Origin: Glandiceps talaboti
Taxonomy: Eukaryota > Hemichordata > Enteropneusta > Spengelidae
Direction: 5' to 3'
Assembly: GCF_964340395.1 (NCBI RefSeq)
Contig: NC_135549.1
Span: 27,525,095-27,589,094 of the forward strand
DNA length: 64,000 nt
The notes below the pieces were generated by a model, which saw nothing but the letters and a program-made list of their open reading frames with translations, had not been told where the DNA came from and searched no databases. Positions 37,101 to 50,392 of the stretch are shown piece by piece (position 1 is the first letter of the stretch; each line of letters opens with the position of its first letter). The position numbers and the translations under genes were made by a program.

Positions 37101-40100
37101 AATGAAACAAAAAATGAAACAAAAAAAAATGAAACAAAAAAACAGGCGTCATTATATTATACACATTATTTGTATCTTGATATACAATGGATATCCCAAC
37201 TAAAGGCATATTTCATACAGTACATTGAAAAAAAAACCTTGTGTTATTTACATATCCTGCAATATGCCAAATTTCCAGTTGTCGAAAACAAATAAAAGAT
37301 TGTACTGTTTGGCCACTGGGGGCGCTGTTTGGAAGGAAATGTTTGGATTGAGAGCCAGAATCCATGATAATTGTGTACATTGGTAATTGTTCTTTACCAG
37401 TGTTTGACAGCATAAATCAATGGAACTCTTATATAACCAGTTCAAATTGTTTTCAATGGTGTCATGTTCAGAAACTGTCAAGCTTTTTGTATGATATGCA
37501 TTAATTCTGGATCATTGCATTCTTTAAGTGGTTTAAGTCGAATCTCAGTTACAAGGATTACATAGAATCATTCTTTTGATTTGGATGAACTTTTTCTATA
37601 GCTCTGCTAGACAACTGTTTTCTCACCTAAATTTTAATCCTCAAGTGGACTTTTAATAGACTGCCATGCAGTTTCCCCCGGCAGTTTCCATCAAATATTC
37701 ATGATGAACAAATTCAACCAGACTGCACTTAACTCTGTGATCATGTTGATAACTGGATAAGGCATTGTTGTCATTAATCTGTGTATATTATATTGCAACA
37801 GAATCGAGATAATATGATCCTAAACGATGTACACACAATGTGTGAAGAAGCTGCAAAGTTTAAAGAACGTGGTGGGGGTACGATTGGTGAGAAAGTTTTC
37901 TTTTCCATATCAAAATTCAAATATTCAACAGTGTAGATGCTTTGCTCATACAACATTGATATCGAGGAATAATTAGATTGTTTGAAAATTACAACTATAT
38001 CAGAATAGAAAAGTAGTTTATTGAAAGAAACACGAGGGAAAGCAAGTTTTGATATAAACAAAAAAAATGGTAAAAGTTTTCATATCTTAGAAAATTAAAG
38101 CTGTGGTATTATTGTTTTCAGTCAGACAACCAACATTATATTCACTGAAAATTGTTAAAATACCACTGGACAATATATATGTAAATTAAGGGTTGATTGT
38201 GTCCAGAAGTATATACAGCGACAGGTAGCGATTGCATTGGGGCGCTGCTGATTTTTCGGTGCAGATCTAAGAATGAATTTGATAGTAATCATCATTGTAC
38301 CAATGTATGTGTACAGCTACACAATACGTTTACCCACAGGTGATCCGCTTACTGAGCAGGATGTATGATATTATGAGTAAGTTATACCTAAACAAAACAG
38401 TTTTAGAGGACATTCCAGTTGCAGCTAGTGCAGCATCTTAATGTCATTCTTCTTTTTTTTAGTTGTTGACTTATGTTTGTTTACTAGTTTCTGTATCTAG
38501 TTCTTAACCCTTACAAGGCTATATATATGGCATGTCTCTATCCCCTAGACCATATAAACTCCACTCAAACTTGAAGTGGAAATATGGACTAAGTCACTTT
38601 AAAATCCAATTTGCTGATACTATTAGATGTTATTCCCAAATATTTTTCTTCGTTCAGCCAACAAAAATATGAGTGCCCTAAGGGGCCTTTGTCACTACGA
38701 GTTGCTAGACGAGTAGTGACAACCCTTAGTTCACATTATTTTCTGGCTTATTTTATGAAATCACGAAACGGTTTCCCAGAAAGTTAAAACATTCTGAACT
38801 CAGTTTCTTCTAGTGAACTGGCCGGCCATGGCCCATCCTGTTGACTGAACGGGATAAGCTATGATTAATATGACTAACCTAGGGAGCAAAGTTGTGTCTT
38901 GGTTAGGGAGTCAATATTCCTGATATGCTAATTTTAAATTTGATGCTTTCTTATTCACAGTCGAATGTTCAGTAGATGGGATGAGTCGGAATCCAACTGC
39001 TTTGAAGAAAATCAGTGAAAGTACAGGACTTAACGTCATCATGGGTACAGGTTTTTATTTAGGAAGAGTACATCCACCGGATATGAGTCAGAGAACAGTG
39101 GAAATGATGGCTGATAAATTTATCTCGGAAATCTATGATGGTGTTGAAGGTAAATATCAAAAAAGAAACCTTTAGTTCATGTGAATTCACCTCTAAAATA
39201 ACAATCTTAAACTTGGTTCTTAGTTTGTTCATGAAATCTCAAGTCAATTTTCTGGTACAAAAGAAAAACAATAAGAGTCACCTTGCAAGTTTTTGAACTA
39301 GAGGTATTGAGGGGAAATCACATCAAAATGAAACCGTTTTTAGAACCCAATATGGCTGCCAACTACCGGGGAAAATAACAGATTGCCAATTTCCCTGTAA
39401 AGAAGATGGTGTCTCTCCAAATTTCATTTAATATTTGAAAGGGTCCAGGGGAAGAAACTTTCATATAATAAAGTGTGGAGAGATTTGTAGAACTCTGACT
39501 TTCACAAGAAATTGATTTTTAAAGAGTTTTAGATCTTAAAAGGAGTAATTAGGATCTCAAAGAATTTAGACATGAAACTGATATCGGCTATGAAACTTGA
39601 GTTTGATTGGATTCCTTGAAATAAATCCACATTACACTACTTATAGTAGATCCTGCAGTGTTCTTATTGATGCTTTTCTAGTGGCAACAATGGCATCATA
39701 GCACAACTAACTGCACTAAACTTTATCAAATACACAATACCCATATGTCATGTACCATATAAAAATAAAGATAGTTACATGGATATGAAAGAATATACAC
39801 TATGTACATGTACTTATCTAAATAAGTTATCAGCAATAAACATGTTCTAGACAGACTTGCTACAAATTTCAGACTATACTTCTGGTCATGAACCCTGCAT
39901 GGTTAAAAATAATTATGGGACTGACAGTAGATTTATCCCTCTTAATATCCAAACCACTTGGTCTAGTGTGTTATGACAGATTATGAAAATTATTATCCCT
40001 TTTTTTTCAACAGGTGGTATTTGTGCTGGCCTTATTGGTGAATTAGGATGTTCAACAGAACTCTCAGAAAATGAAGTAAAAGTCCTGAAGGCTGCAGTCA

Positions 40101-41926
40101 TTGCACAGAAAGAGACTGGCCTTGCTATTTCCATACATCCAGGTATTAAACCTTTGTCATTATCTCTGTTATTGAATATTAATTAACTTGATTTGCATAT
40201 CAAAAAATGGTTCTGTGCTGTTTGAAAAGAAAGCGTATATTGATTTACTTACAAATAAATTAAAACTTTGTATTAATCCTAGCTTTAAATATGCATGTGA
40301 AGAAGACCTGAGGACTCAGGTTGAAAGCTAGGATTGATTCAAGTATTTTATAGCTATTACATATGCACAGATGACTCTTCACCATGCATAATAATGATGT
40401 ACTTGTTGATATTCACTCTCTGTGACAACTTCGAAGACAGCAATTGCCCCTTTTGTATATGTGATAGACAAATTTGTAGCATATTATTAGTCTGTAAGGT
40501 AGGCCATGTTAGGGTGCCCTCAAGGATTGGCAAACCTCAGTCAGAAGGAGCAGACCATTGGGGGCAGAATGACACAACATACCTTACATTTTGAAAGCTC
40601 TATATGCTATTTCCATGTAAATGAAAAGGATTAATTTATCTTAAATGTTGGACTCAAGCTTAATAGAAATTACCTTTAGAATTTAGTATTTAATGTGAAA
40701 ATACAAATAGCATTGGTGTATTGCAAATATTATTTTAACATTTCAATATCTTTGTCAAACTAACTTACTATACAAAGGTATACTAGTATGCATACACTTA
40801 TGTTGACAGTACCTTTAATGAGCACCATAGGTTGTTGAACAACATATACTTTGGACAAATTAATTAAAATGGTATATCTATACAAGTGGGTCATCTGCTA
40901 CACCGATACACTTTCACCAGTTGTTTCATGGAATATTGTGTATCAAAACATATGATTGACTTTTCTTGAACATGAACACTTTTCCACAGAATTAAAAGTA
41001 ACCCAGTCGTGTTTTCTTTACACTCAGGCTATTCTGTTGAATCTCCATTCCGTGTGTTGAACATATTGAAATCTGAAGGTGTCGACTTATCACGTGTTGT
41101 AATGAGTCATGTCGATAGAGGTATACTGTCAGTTCGTAACATGGTGGAACTGGCCAAGACTGGATGTGCTTTGTTGTTTGACCAGTATGGTTGGGGGTGT
41201 TCTATGACTCATGCCCAGTCCTATAATGTAGATTATCCCAGTGATTTCGTCAGGTGCCACATGATCAGAGAACTGCGGGATTATGGTTTCCTTAAACAGG
41301 TAAGTTTGCCAAGAAAAGTATAACATGAAGGTTCACTCGGGGTGGGTAGTAGTAAAGAATTGTAGACACTATACTGAATCCTGTAGGCATGATAAAGTGT
41401 CTGCCTGTCTTTCTGTGTGTGTGTTGAACAGCCTAATGTCCAAAACCACTGGCCTGACTGCGTTCACATGCCCAGATATAGAAAGATGTGTTTTAGGTGG
41501 AAATGGTATATTAGATGTCTCGTTTGGAGATTGTTCGAAGGTAAATGATAAGAAAAACATTATGCAAATTTGGAGGATTTTTGTCTGAAAATTGTTGGCT
41601 AGGTTATTGCTTTGCAAATCGGATTCATCCATCAAACAAAGTAATGGGAGGGGGGGGGCTTCCTTTATGAGGTTATTTTATTAAATGAGATTACATTTTC
41701 TGTGCTAATCTAGGTGGTATTATCATGAAATTGCATTTTCTTCCAACACTAGGTGGTATTATCACATGACATAGCATTCAAGATGAGACTTGCAAGGTAT
41801 GGGGGAGAAGGATATGGACACATTCTGAAGAACATCGTACCTTACATGCTGAAGAGAGGTTTTAAAGATGAAGACATTGATGTAATGATGGTACAGAACC
41901 CAAAGAGAATCCTAACAGTACAGTGA
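34186..41926 (+). CDS. PTER: Phosphotriesterase-related protein, copy A, seven exons
   Basis: This is a member of the amidohydrolase superfamily. Mammalian PTER has been reported to hydrolyse N-acetyltaurine to taurine and acetate; the substrate here is inferred. Exons: 34,186-34,250; 36,810-36,990; 37,802-37,886; 38,961-39,149; 40,014-40,142; 41,028-41,299; 41,753-41,926. All introns are GT-AG and phases agree; 1,095 nt give 364 residues against 349 in human. Metal ligands are visible: His29 and His31 in TLMHEH, Glu183 in GELGCS (glutamate in place of the carbamylated lysine of bacterial phosphotriesterases), His215 in SIHPG, His244 in MSHVDR and Asp313 in SHDIA. No signal peptide is seen, so it should be cytosolic. 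Intron 1 carries two LINE relics. It is the upstream member of a tandem pair with the gene at 44,414. Confidence 0.93.
34590..34905 (-). pseudogene. Truncated LINE 3' end in PTER-A intron 1
   Basis: On the minus strand the pieces RGDMIQVDKIINDID, KLQKPYARCDLRKHFFTQ and LNKLPDNVVS appear in order but in different frames with stops. They match the conserved C-terminal order of non-LTR retrotransposon proteins (GDMIQVYKI ... RKNFFTQR ... WN-LP--VV). It is a decayed 5'-truncated copy. Confidence 0.7.
35611..36075 (+). pseudogene. Non-LTR reverse transcriptase relic in PTER-A intron 1
   Basis: On the plus strand, KKAPGPDGISPRL begins near 35,614 and is followed by FNWSLKICYVPNIFKKAIII, VPK and LNDYRPVA. 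After frame changes come SIVMKCLETL, LDPYQFAYRKNRSVEDAI and FIDYSSAFNTISP. These are reverse-transcriptase blocks 0 to 4 of CR1/L2/Rex-like LINEs. An early TGA, a stop after RPVA and at least two frameshifts show it is dead. The YADD-type motif is beyond the preserved part. Confidence 0.85.
37077..37142. repeat. C/A homopolymer and GAAAC-type simple repeat
   Basis: A C run followed by A runs and three or four ATGAAACAAAAA-like units lies in PTER-A intron 2, about 90 bases after the exon 2 donor. Confidence 0.8.
38647..38756. repeat. Hairpin repeat family, copy 3, in PTER-A intron 3
   Basis: Arms at about 38,647-38,698 and 38,712-38,756 pair imperfectly (TCTTCGTTCAGCCAA against TTTTCTGGCTTATT, then GTCACTAC against GTAGTGAC). 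The left arm matches, in reverse, the GGCTGAACGAAG block of the copy at 17.0 kb. It is a diverged member of the same MITE-like family. Confidence 0.6.
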
Positions 41927-44413
41927 GATAATGTAGTTGCACTGAATATAAATATGTATCATTCAATTACTTGGGCAAAATAGAAAAAAATGTTTGTTTC
42001 TGATAACATGACTCCAGTGAATAGGTTAGGTAGGTCGGAGGTTTATTTTATTTGCAGTTTTTGTGTTGATTGCTTCGACCCAGAGAGAAGATACTCATCG
42101 GTCACCATACTTCCATGAGAGTTTGATGAGGTGTAAAAGAAGTAAATGAAGACAGTTGTAAATTAACTAATATGAACATGTTATGCAGATTGTACTCTTA
42201 ATATAGTCTAAAAAGATAGTTTTTCTCTGGAATATGATTTGTAAAAAAAAGTGACCACAGATTAGGCAAATACCGGAAGAGTCGGGAGCTTAAACTAGGG
42301 TCGGTCGGGTTATTGGAAACACACAATTTTTTTTATTTTTGTAAATTAGTAACATTTTTTACGGTAAATGAAAGGGAAGGTCATGCACTGTCTGTGATGA
42401 TAGTAGCTACATTACTTTAGATATGTTGTTTCTTTCCTGTTCATGTGCATATCAACTAATTGGTAAAAAATCACTAAATATGCAAATGAATCAGTAATGT
42501 AACAGCCATCATATCTATAGACTTTGTCAAAAGATGATCATATCAACCAAGTTGGGTGATATTTTTAGCAACCATTGGTCACGTAATCTAATTCATAAAT
42601 TATGCAAATTAGGCATTTGATAAACAAATCACACCAATTATCCCAGTGATATTCTATTAGCAGCCACTGCTGATATATGACATAATTAGTAAACGTAATT
42701 GATTATGTAAATTAGTCATTTAATATGCTAGTCATCCATCTGTAGAATACATTTGTCAAATATATCTATTATCTTTGAATAATTTTTGTGCAACTTTGTT
42801 AGTATATAAACTAATAGTTACACAATCATAATTTATTTCAGATAATGTAGCCCACCATTATATACACTATAATATATACATAATATACACTATAATATAT
42901 ATACACCACGCTCCGGTATGCAAATGTCGACGCATGTCTTTTTTAACACTGTGTTTGTCTTCTGGCATTGTTAGAACAGTTCACTGCTTTGTAGGGATTT
43001 CCTGAACATTTTTGATATGTATGATAACTTACATTTACGGGTTATATCTTAATGTCCAGTTTGAGTTCAATTACTTGCAAGTGATTGGTTAAGTATGCTT
43101 CAGTAAGTACAGTACTGAGAGTAGTAACCCTTTATAACAACAGCAAAAACTGTGCCAAAATATGTATCAATTCAGTTTGTGCCCCTTTTAAGACACCATA
43201 GACCCTCCAGGAGGGTCTGTGAAGAATCCAATGTTGAATGAATACACATAAACATATAAATACAAATATATTGCAATGCATGTACCATGACATCTGAAAA
43301 ACAAATATGGAAAGGTCAATGATATGTATGTTTCTTTTATTTCATTACATTTATAGTTGTGTGGTGTGATGCATTTCAGGCTGCGGCTGGGAGGAGAATT
43401 ATGTGCTATTCGAACCTCTCAAAAATTACAAGCCATTCTAAATTGTAACTTGTCATCCACTTCAGATTTATTATATTTTGTTGTGCAACAATTGTGCACA
43501 GAAGAGTTCCTACACACATATATGTCTGTTGTCGATGTTGTGTCTGTAAGGTTTGACTTCTGAATAGGTAACTATAGCATGGGTAGTTATTAAAACAAGA
43601 AGGTGGCTCGCTAGACCTCTGATTTCATGAAATGCATGAGATCATGAAAATGCACCTGCTGTCTTCTGCTGTTTTCATCTTCTGCCTCTTCATAAAATAC
43701 TTATCGTGGACAATGTCCAAAATATTACATGATTTACAGTTGAAGCTGAAGGTCAAGATCAAACAACATATTCTTAACAGAAATGCGAAAGTCCAGGAAA
43801 TGTTGTTGTTGACACTTGGGTGGAGTTTATTTGCATTTTCGTTTGTACAGTATTGTACAATTAGAGGATTTTGATGATGAAAGTGGCTGCAATTGTAGCC
43901 AATTTCTTTATGCCATAGATAACAATGTTGGTCGTTGGGGGCGCAATATATATTGTTACCGGGAATGTGCATTAAACTCATCTTCCGACCGGGCTTTGAT
44001 ATAAATTCTTCTCTCCCCACTCCAGGGGTAACCTTGGACGAAATTATCCATTGATAAGTGAAGATAATACGACCCACTTGTACAACTACCACAGTTGACG
44101 CCCGAGTAGGTCTGGTTTATTTTACACTTTTATCGTTAAAACAAATACTATTTATTTGTATTCCTTACACTTTTTGAATATAACTAATTTAAATTCATTA
44201 TTATTTTATCCAAATTGCTCTGATCTGTGCATTTGAATTGACAATATTAGTAGAATTATTCTGTACCGGGGGATGGGGGTGCACAATTAAACAAATTTAG
44301 GGCGTAGTACGAATTGACAGGTTGCTATTTGCCTGAAGCAGATACCACAGTAACACGTCACCCGTACTTGTAGCGCTGCTTGTTGTGGTCATACATGCAC
44401 TGTACCTGTAAGG
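41927..44413. other. Interval between the two PTER genes
   Basis: No convincing exon. Features seen: AT-rich text with repeated ATATACACTATAATATA near 42,858-42,905, a short palindrome AGACCCTCCAGGAGGGTCT at 43,200-43,218, and one 155-codon minus-strand frame (43,625-44,092) with no recognised domain, which I do not accept as a gene. The PTER-B promoter should lie just before 44,414. Confidence 0.5.
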
Positions 44414-45657
44414 ATGAGTAACAAAGGCCGACTGCGTGGTAAAATCCAAACTGTTCAAGGGTTGATTGAACCAGAAAGGTGCGTAGCAAAGTTAACTTGA
44501 ATTTTGTGTTGTTTTTCTATCGACGAATTACACATGTAAATACTAACAGTGGCAACGGTTCTAGCCCCAGCGTATCTTTCTTAGGCAAGATATTGCACTG
44601 TCATATACATTTTCGACCACCACCGTAGCACACAGGGGCGTGTAATATTTCATAGATTGTTGTTTTCCAGGTCTACAGACTAAATATAACAACCTTTTTA
44701 TTTCTTCGTAGTACAGAGCTTGATACATTTGTAGCAGCAAGATTCGTACGATATTTTCCTAAGAAAACGGCATTCTAAGCAATAAGAAAACAACAATCTA
44801 TGAAATATTACACGCCCCTGTGCCGTAGCATACCAACAGCATACGTTCGATCTGCGTTGCCTCTGTGATGCAGTTGTAGTTTTACACGTGGTTAGCTCAA
44901 CAATTGATTCGAGGTTTCTGTGGTTGTAATAAATAGTTACAACTGCTTGGTACGTACACGTGTACCGTAATGGCATTTTACCCGCCATGATATTAGGGTC
45001 ACATTTGAATAAAAATGTCGAGTTCAATCCAATGTGCGCGCATGGCGATGCATGTTCAGGTAAAGGTATAAACTCTTTATTTCAGTGTAACGATACTATG
45101 ACGCTATAATTTTGTAATAGCTATAACTCGGAATACAATGTTTTTGTTGTTTTTTTTTACCTGAGAAATGCACGTGATCGAACGACACCACCGTTGATTT
45201 AAGATTCTTCATTCCTGGCATCACGTGTGTGCACTGTTGACACGCTGGGTGTACTCTGTATAGAGACGTAATTAATCATAGACCACTTATTGCATTTCGC
45301 CCTCTTTATTGAATTGGGTCACACCCGACTAACCAGAATTTGGTACAAATAACTATTGACCTGCTGTTTTGTACATCGCTTTATATGGAACATAATCCAC
45401 GTCAAAAGTCGAACTCGTCAATTGACAAGTCAGGAACGTCAAGTGATAAGTTAGGTCCGTAAAATGACAAGTCAGGAACGTCAAGTGCTAAGTCAGGTCC
45501 ATCAAATGACAAGTCAGGAACGTCAAGTGATAAGTCAGGTCCGTCAAATGACAAGTCAGGAACGTCAAGTGATAAGTCAGGTCCGTCAAATGACAAGTCA
45601 GGAACGTCAAGCGATAAGTCAGGTCCGTCAAATGACAAGTCATGAACGTCATCTGTC

Positions 45658-45744
<87 letters not shown>

Positions 45745-48700
45745 TGAGAGTACAATTGGGGTACTGAAGACAATTTTCAAGTACTCTATGGCATTCGATA
45801 ATGTGTATGGTTTGAAATTTCATGCCCCAAATTGTCCTCCTACATGTCCTTATTTGAAAAAATGGGGACACCCCCTCTCACCCCCTCACCCAACTAGCTA
45901 TCATGCGGGACGCTGTTTTCCCCCAAAATCAATATTGAAAAGAGAAAAACCTGCTGGCTAAGGGACCGGACAGAATTTACAGCAGGGGGTGGGCCTGGGG
46001 AGAAATTATCTCTGACTTGGTTTTTTTCCTGCCCCCCCCCCCATCCACTGTGACCAAAATTTCACAGCCCCCCCCCCCCTTTCAAAAGTATAAAAATTTC
46101 ATGGCCCCCCCCCCAAAAAAAAAGAGAAAAAAAGTGCACAAAATCCTGCCCCTACAATAACTAAAAAGAGTACAAATTTCTTTGTTACTGTAGCACAACT
46201 GTAATATTTCTTTTGGTACTACTATTATGTTACTATTTCAGCCCAAACAACTTAGTAGTTGTAGAGGAAGTTTTTTAAAAAAAAAAAAAAAACATTTTGA
46301 CTATACATGTAATCATACACATGTGGTATAATCTTGTTTATTTCCCAACTAGACACCATAAGTAGTCATCACTTAATACCAAGGCATTTGATGTGGTGGT
46401 TTTAACTGTCATTCACTGATACATACACAGAAACACAGACACAGAGTAAACACACATTCACATGCGTGATTTGTGAAAAACTGTAGTGGGGACATTTGTG
46501 GGGAGTATCTAAGGACATCACATCACCTACATAGTGTATTCAAATATCTATTTATACTCATAATGTCGGACATTTGTGATGTCATGAAGTGCTAGCAAAC
46601 TAAGGATTTTATGCACACTGAGGTCTGACAAATATAGCTTTCACTTTCCTACACCAAATGCATTACCAATACACTTGTAAATGTAAGACATTTGTGACTT
46701 CATGAAAGTGCAAAGAAATTCAGAATGTTGTGGAATACTTAGATGTAATCAATATGCTTTCAGTTCCAAAACCATACATATTTAAACCTATAGTGTCAGG
46801 CATTTGTGTCTTCATGATGGGGACAGCAAATTCAGAATTGTATTCAATACACTGTACAGTGATCAGATGAGTATTACTCACAGTTTTCTAAACCGTTCAC
46901 ATTAAGCTTGAAGTGCAGTGTCAATGATGAATAGCCTTTTGCAATACAATCCCTTTATTCATAATCTTGAATTTATATAAAGGCAAGTTTCCATGATCCA
47001 GCCAGTCTACCTGATCTAGTTTGAACAATAAGGGAACCATCCTGGTCTTTTTGATGGCTAGACTCATTTTATTCGCTGTCACTCTCACTGTCACTGTCAC
47101 TAGTACTTGATGTATCGGTGTCACTATCACTACGAATTTCTTCTAAAACAATATCTCCTTCTTCACTGTCACACAGTTTCTCTTCACTTTCATCACCTGT
47201 GTTCTTTTCAATCACTGACTTCTGTTGCTCTCTTGAAGTTCTTCTTAACACATCACATGTAACAGCTTTCAACTTGTCATCCTTCCTACCATGTATGTTT
47301 AGTTGCTGATATTTCAAGTACGTGTCTAATTCAGCAACCTGAAGAGAGCTTAACTTTCCATGCACAACTAAGTCAAGCCAATTATAGTCCTGGTACGGCT
47401 TGATTTTCTTCTTCTTTTTCTGACTTAACCTTGTACGCATTCTCATTTCTTGAACATTCTTTAGGTTTTGCAGGTGTTGAACATATGCTTCAATATGTTT
47501 GCAATCAACATAAAATAATTTTGAAAATTCTTCCACCTGTTATTTGGTTGTCAATTCACCCTTTCTGAATTTCCTTGTGATATTTGACCTGGGTTGCCAG
47601 TCATCTGCCTCTCTCTGCTTTCCTTCACTGTCAACAGTTGGACACTTATGAACTGGAAGATAGTGCATTGGACTGTCCGGGTCTGGTACAGGTTGTGGAA
47701 TTCTTACCATCTCTGGTCCCAACCATGTATATTGACTAGAGTATTCATATACCTCTCCATTGCTTTAGTGCAAAGTCACTGATGAAAAAACACTTAACAC
47801 CACGCAGACATCTAAATGCTTTACAATATTTAGTACAGATAGATGCATTTGATGATGCTGAGGAGGGAAATATTTTAATTTCACTGGTTTTAGATAGAAA
47901 GAAAGACAAGTCTTGCCTCACATCTTCAGACTCTAGTGAGTCTGAGAGTGAAACTCAAGAATAGTGTCAAGAAAAGAAATAAAACACCTATCTAAATTAA
48001 TCTGGCCAGACGTTTTTGTATTTACATTTTTCACCAAAAGGTCACTTTTTAATCACATAAATTACAGGTCCTATGCTAGTATATTACCATATATATATAT
48101 ATATATAATTCAGGGTGTATCAAATTAATCTTGAGTAGTGTGTTTATGCTTCACTAAATAGGTACATACAAACGTACACACTTCCATTTTAATACATAAA
48201 TGAAAGTGTAGACATTCAATATTAAAGGCGATATCAAGTGCTATCTCATGCAATGCTAAATTTTCTAACATATTAATTTTTTTCAATGACAAAATATTTC
48301 GCGGCCCCCCCTTTCAAACCATGAGAATTTTCATGGCCCCCCCTTCAAGCCTCCCATTTTTTTCATGCCCCCCCCCCAATTTCTCCCCAGCCCCCCCCCC
48401 CCCTGCCGTAAATTCTGTCCGGTCCCTTATTAATTGACGGACCTGACTTATCACTTGATGTACCTGACTTGTCATTTGACGTTCCTGACTTGTCATTTGA
48501 CGGACCTGACTTATCACTTGACGTTCCTGACTTGTCATTTGACGGCCCTGACTTATCAATTGACGTTTCTGACTTGTCATTTGATGTACCTGACTTGTCA
48601 CTTGATGTACGTAACTTATCACTTGATGTACCTGACTTGTCATTTGACGTTCCTGACTTGTCATTTGACGGACCTGACTTATCAATTGACGTTCCTGACT

Positions 48701-49293
48701 TATCAATTGACGTTCCTGACTTGTCATTTGATGTACCTGAGTTGTCATTTGATGTACCTGACTTATCACTTGACGAGTTCGACTTTTGGCGTGCATTACG
48801 CTCCATACACGTTTAGAATTATCGACGTTGTCTTTGCGTTTTGAATTTCTAAAGGATTTCATTGCCAATGTCATTGGTGTAGGGAATGTCCTGAAATGCT
48901 AACGTTTTATTATCCTGGGGTTGAACCATACCAAAGCTTCTCTGCTGACCCCTGACCTCTAGCTAATATTAAACTGAATAACGCTGTCAAATACAAGGGT
49001 TTAGTAACATATGTTGCTTTTAATGTTGTTTCGAAGGGCCTGAAGGTAATCGAAGATGACCCCCCCCCCCCCTTACCGTAACCGAATATTTGATTTTTTT
49101 CTAAACAGTGTGGGGTGTACTTTGATGCATGAACATTTAATCGTCGATTATGCACAGAACTTTGGACTGCCAACACAGGATTCATCAAGGGCTGCTATTG
49201 GTGGACTCAGTCTGATAGAACAGCAGGCGCTATGGCAACAGCCACTTACACTGCAGAATGTAGGCCACGTTAGGAGCTATTTTAATCAGGTAA

Positions 49294-49373
<80 letters not shown>

Positions 49374-50359
49374 AGGGAGGGAGGGAGGGAGGGAGGGAGG
49401 GAGGGAGGGAGAGAGAGAGAGAGGGGGATTATTTTATATTTATTTTTGATAATGATTATCAATATTAATTGTATGTCACATCATTGATGTATTAGGGGAG
49501 ATACTTCCATGGTCAAATATTCAAACTTCAAGTTAAAATACCTCCCATCGTCGCAAACCACAACCTCTTTTACGCCACCGTCGAAACGTGCTGTCTCGTT
49601 ATTTCGTGTAGCGGAAGAAATAACAGCTCTGGTCTGCGACAATGAATACCTCTACACCGATCACATTTCTCCGAACATTCATTAGTTTATTACAAACAGC
49701 ATAATGTAAAATGCACATATCAATGTAGAGGAAAATAAAAATAAACGTCGTTTTTTCCACGATGTCTAAATTAAAATATAATAATCTAAAACCATGCCTG
49801 AACGGCTTCCCATATATACACATTCCCACTTTTGAAAGCTGAGTTGAAGCTATATATCTTTATTGACTTTCACAAACTTGGTTTGACCAGTAGTCTGGAC
49901 TACGACAGCGACATTCGTCCATGAGTCGAATGGATAAGGCAATAATATAATGCTGCCATTAATGTGTGTATTTTTTTATTGCAACAGAATCGAGATAATA
50001 TGATCCTAAACGATGTACACACAATGTGTGAAGAAGCTGCAAAGTTCAAACAACGTGGTGGGGGTACTATTGGTGAGAAAATCTTATTTTAGCACAGTAT
50101 TATTGTGAATTGTGACAATGGCATTGTAACGTGGTTCTATAGCTATGGTAAAGTGCCTGTTTGCCTGTGTTATTGTCGGTGGATGTATGTATGTATGTAT
50201 GTATGTATGTATGTATGTATGTAGAAAGAAATGCATAAGGAACTAATAAACCAGTCCGTATATATAGCTGTTAAATCCGACGTTTCGAATAAATATTCTT
50301 TTTCAAAGGAAAAATTGGCGAGACAGAGAAATGCCAGGTGAAAACCCGAACATTTCTAA

Positions 50360-50392
<33 letters not shown>

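Larger units (their letters stand above)
45383..48807. mobile_element. Cassette bounded by inverted 21-bp minisatellite arms
   Basis: The left end (TATGGAACATAATCC, then AAAAGTCGAACTCGTCAA) and the reverse complement of the right end (TATGGAGCGTAATGC, same core) match. Both continue into tandem 21-bp units of the GACAAGTCAGGAACGTCAA type: about 10-11 units on the left (to 45,650) and about 16-17 on the right (48,430-48,785). Both then reach GGGACCGGACAGAATTTAC followed by G or C runs (45,961 on the left, 48,429 inwards on the right). The left arm alone carries an extra 300 bases with TCTG/TC microsatellite. The interior holds an SAP-like open frame on the minus strand. This looks like a DNA transposon or derivative with long satellite-containing inverted repeats. 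No target duplication is clear. Confidence 0.65.

Noticed and set aside
43625..44092. A 155-codon minus-strand frame between the PTER genes
   Set aside because: No recognised domain, no splice context and ordinary composition for chance frames in AT-rich DNA.
47782..47964. A 60-codon plus-strand frame with an acidic Ser/Glu tail inside the cassette
   Set aside because: Short and without recognised relatives. It could be part of the mobile element, but support is too thin.
48314..48874. Frames of 115-186 codons with seven-residue repeats (PDLSFDV type), also at 45,402-45,961
   Set aside because: They are translations of the 21-bp minisatellite, open in several frames at once.
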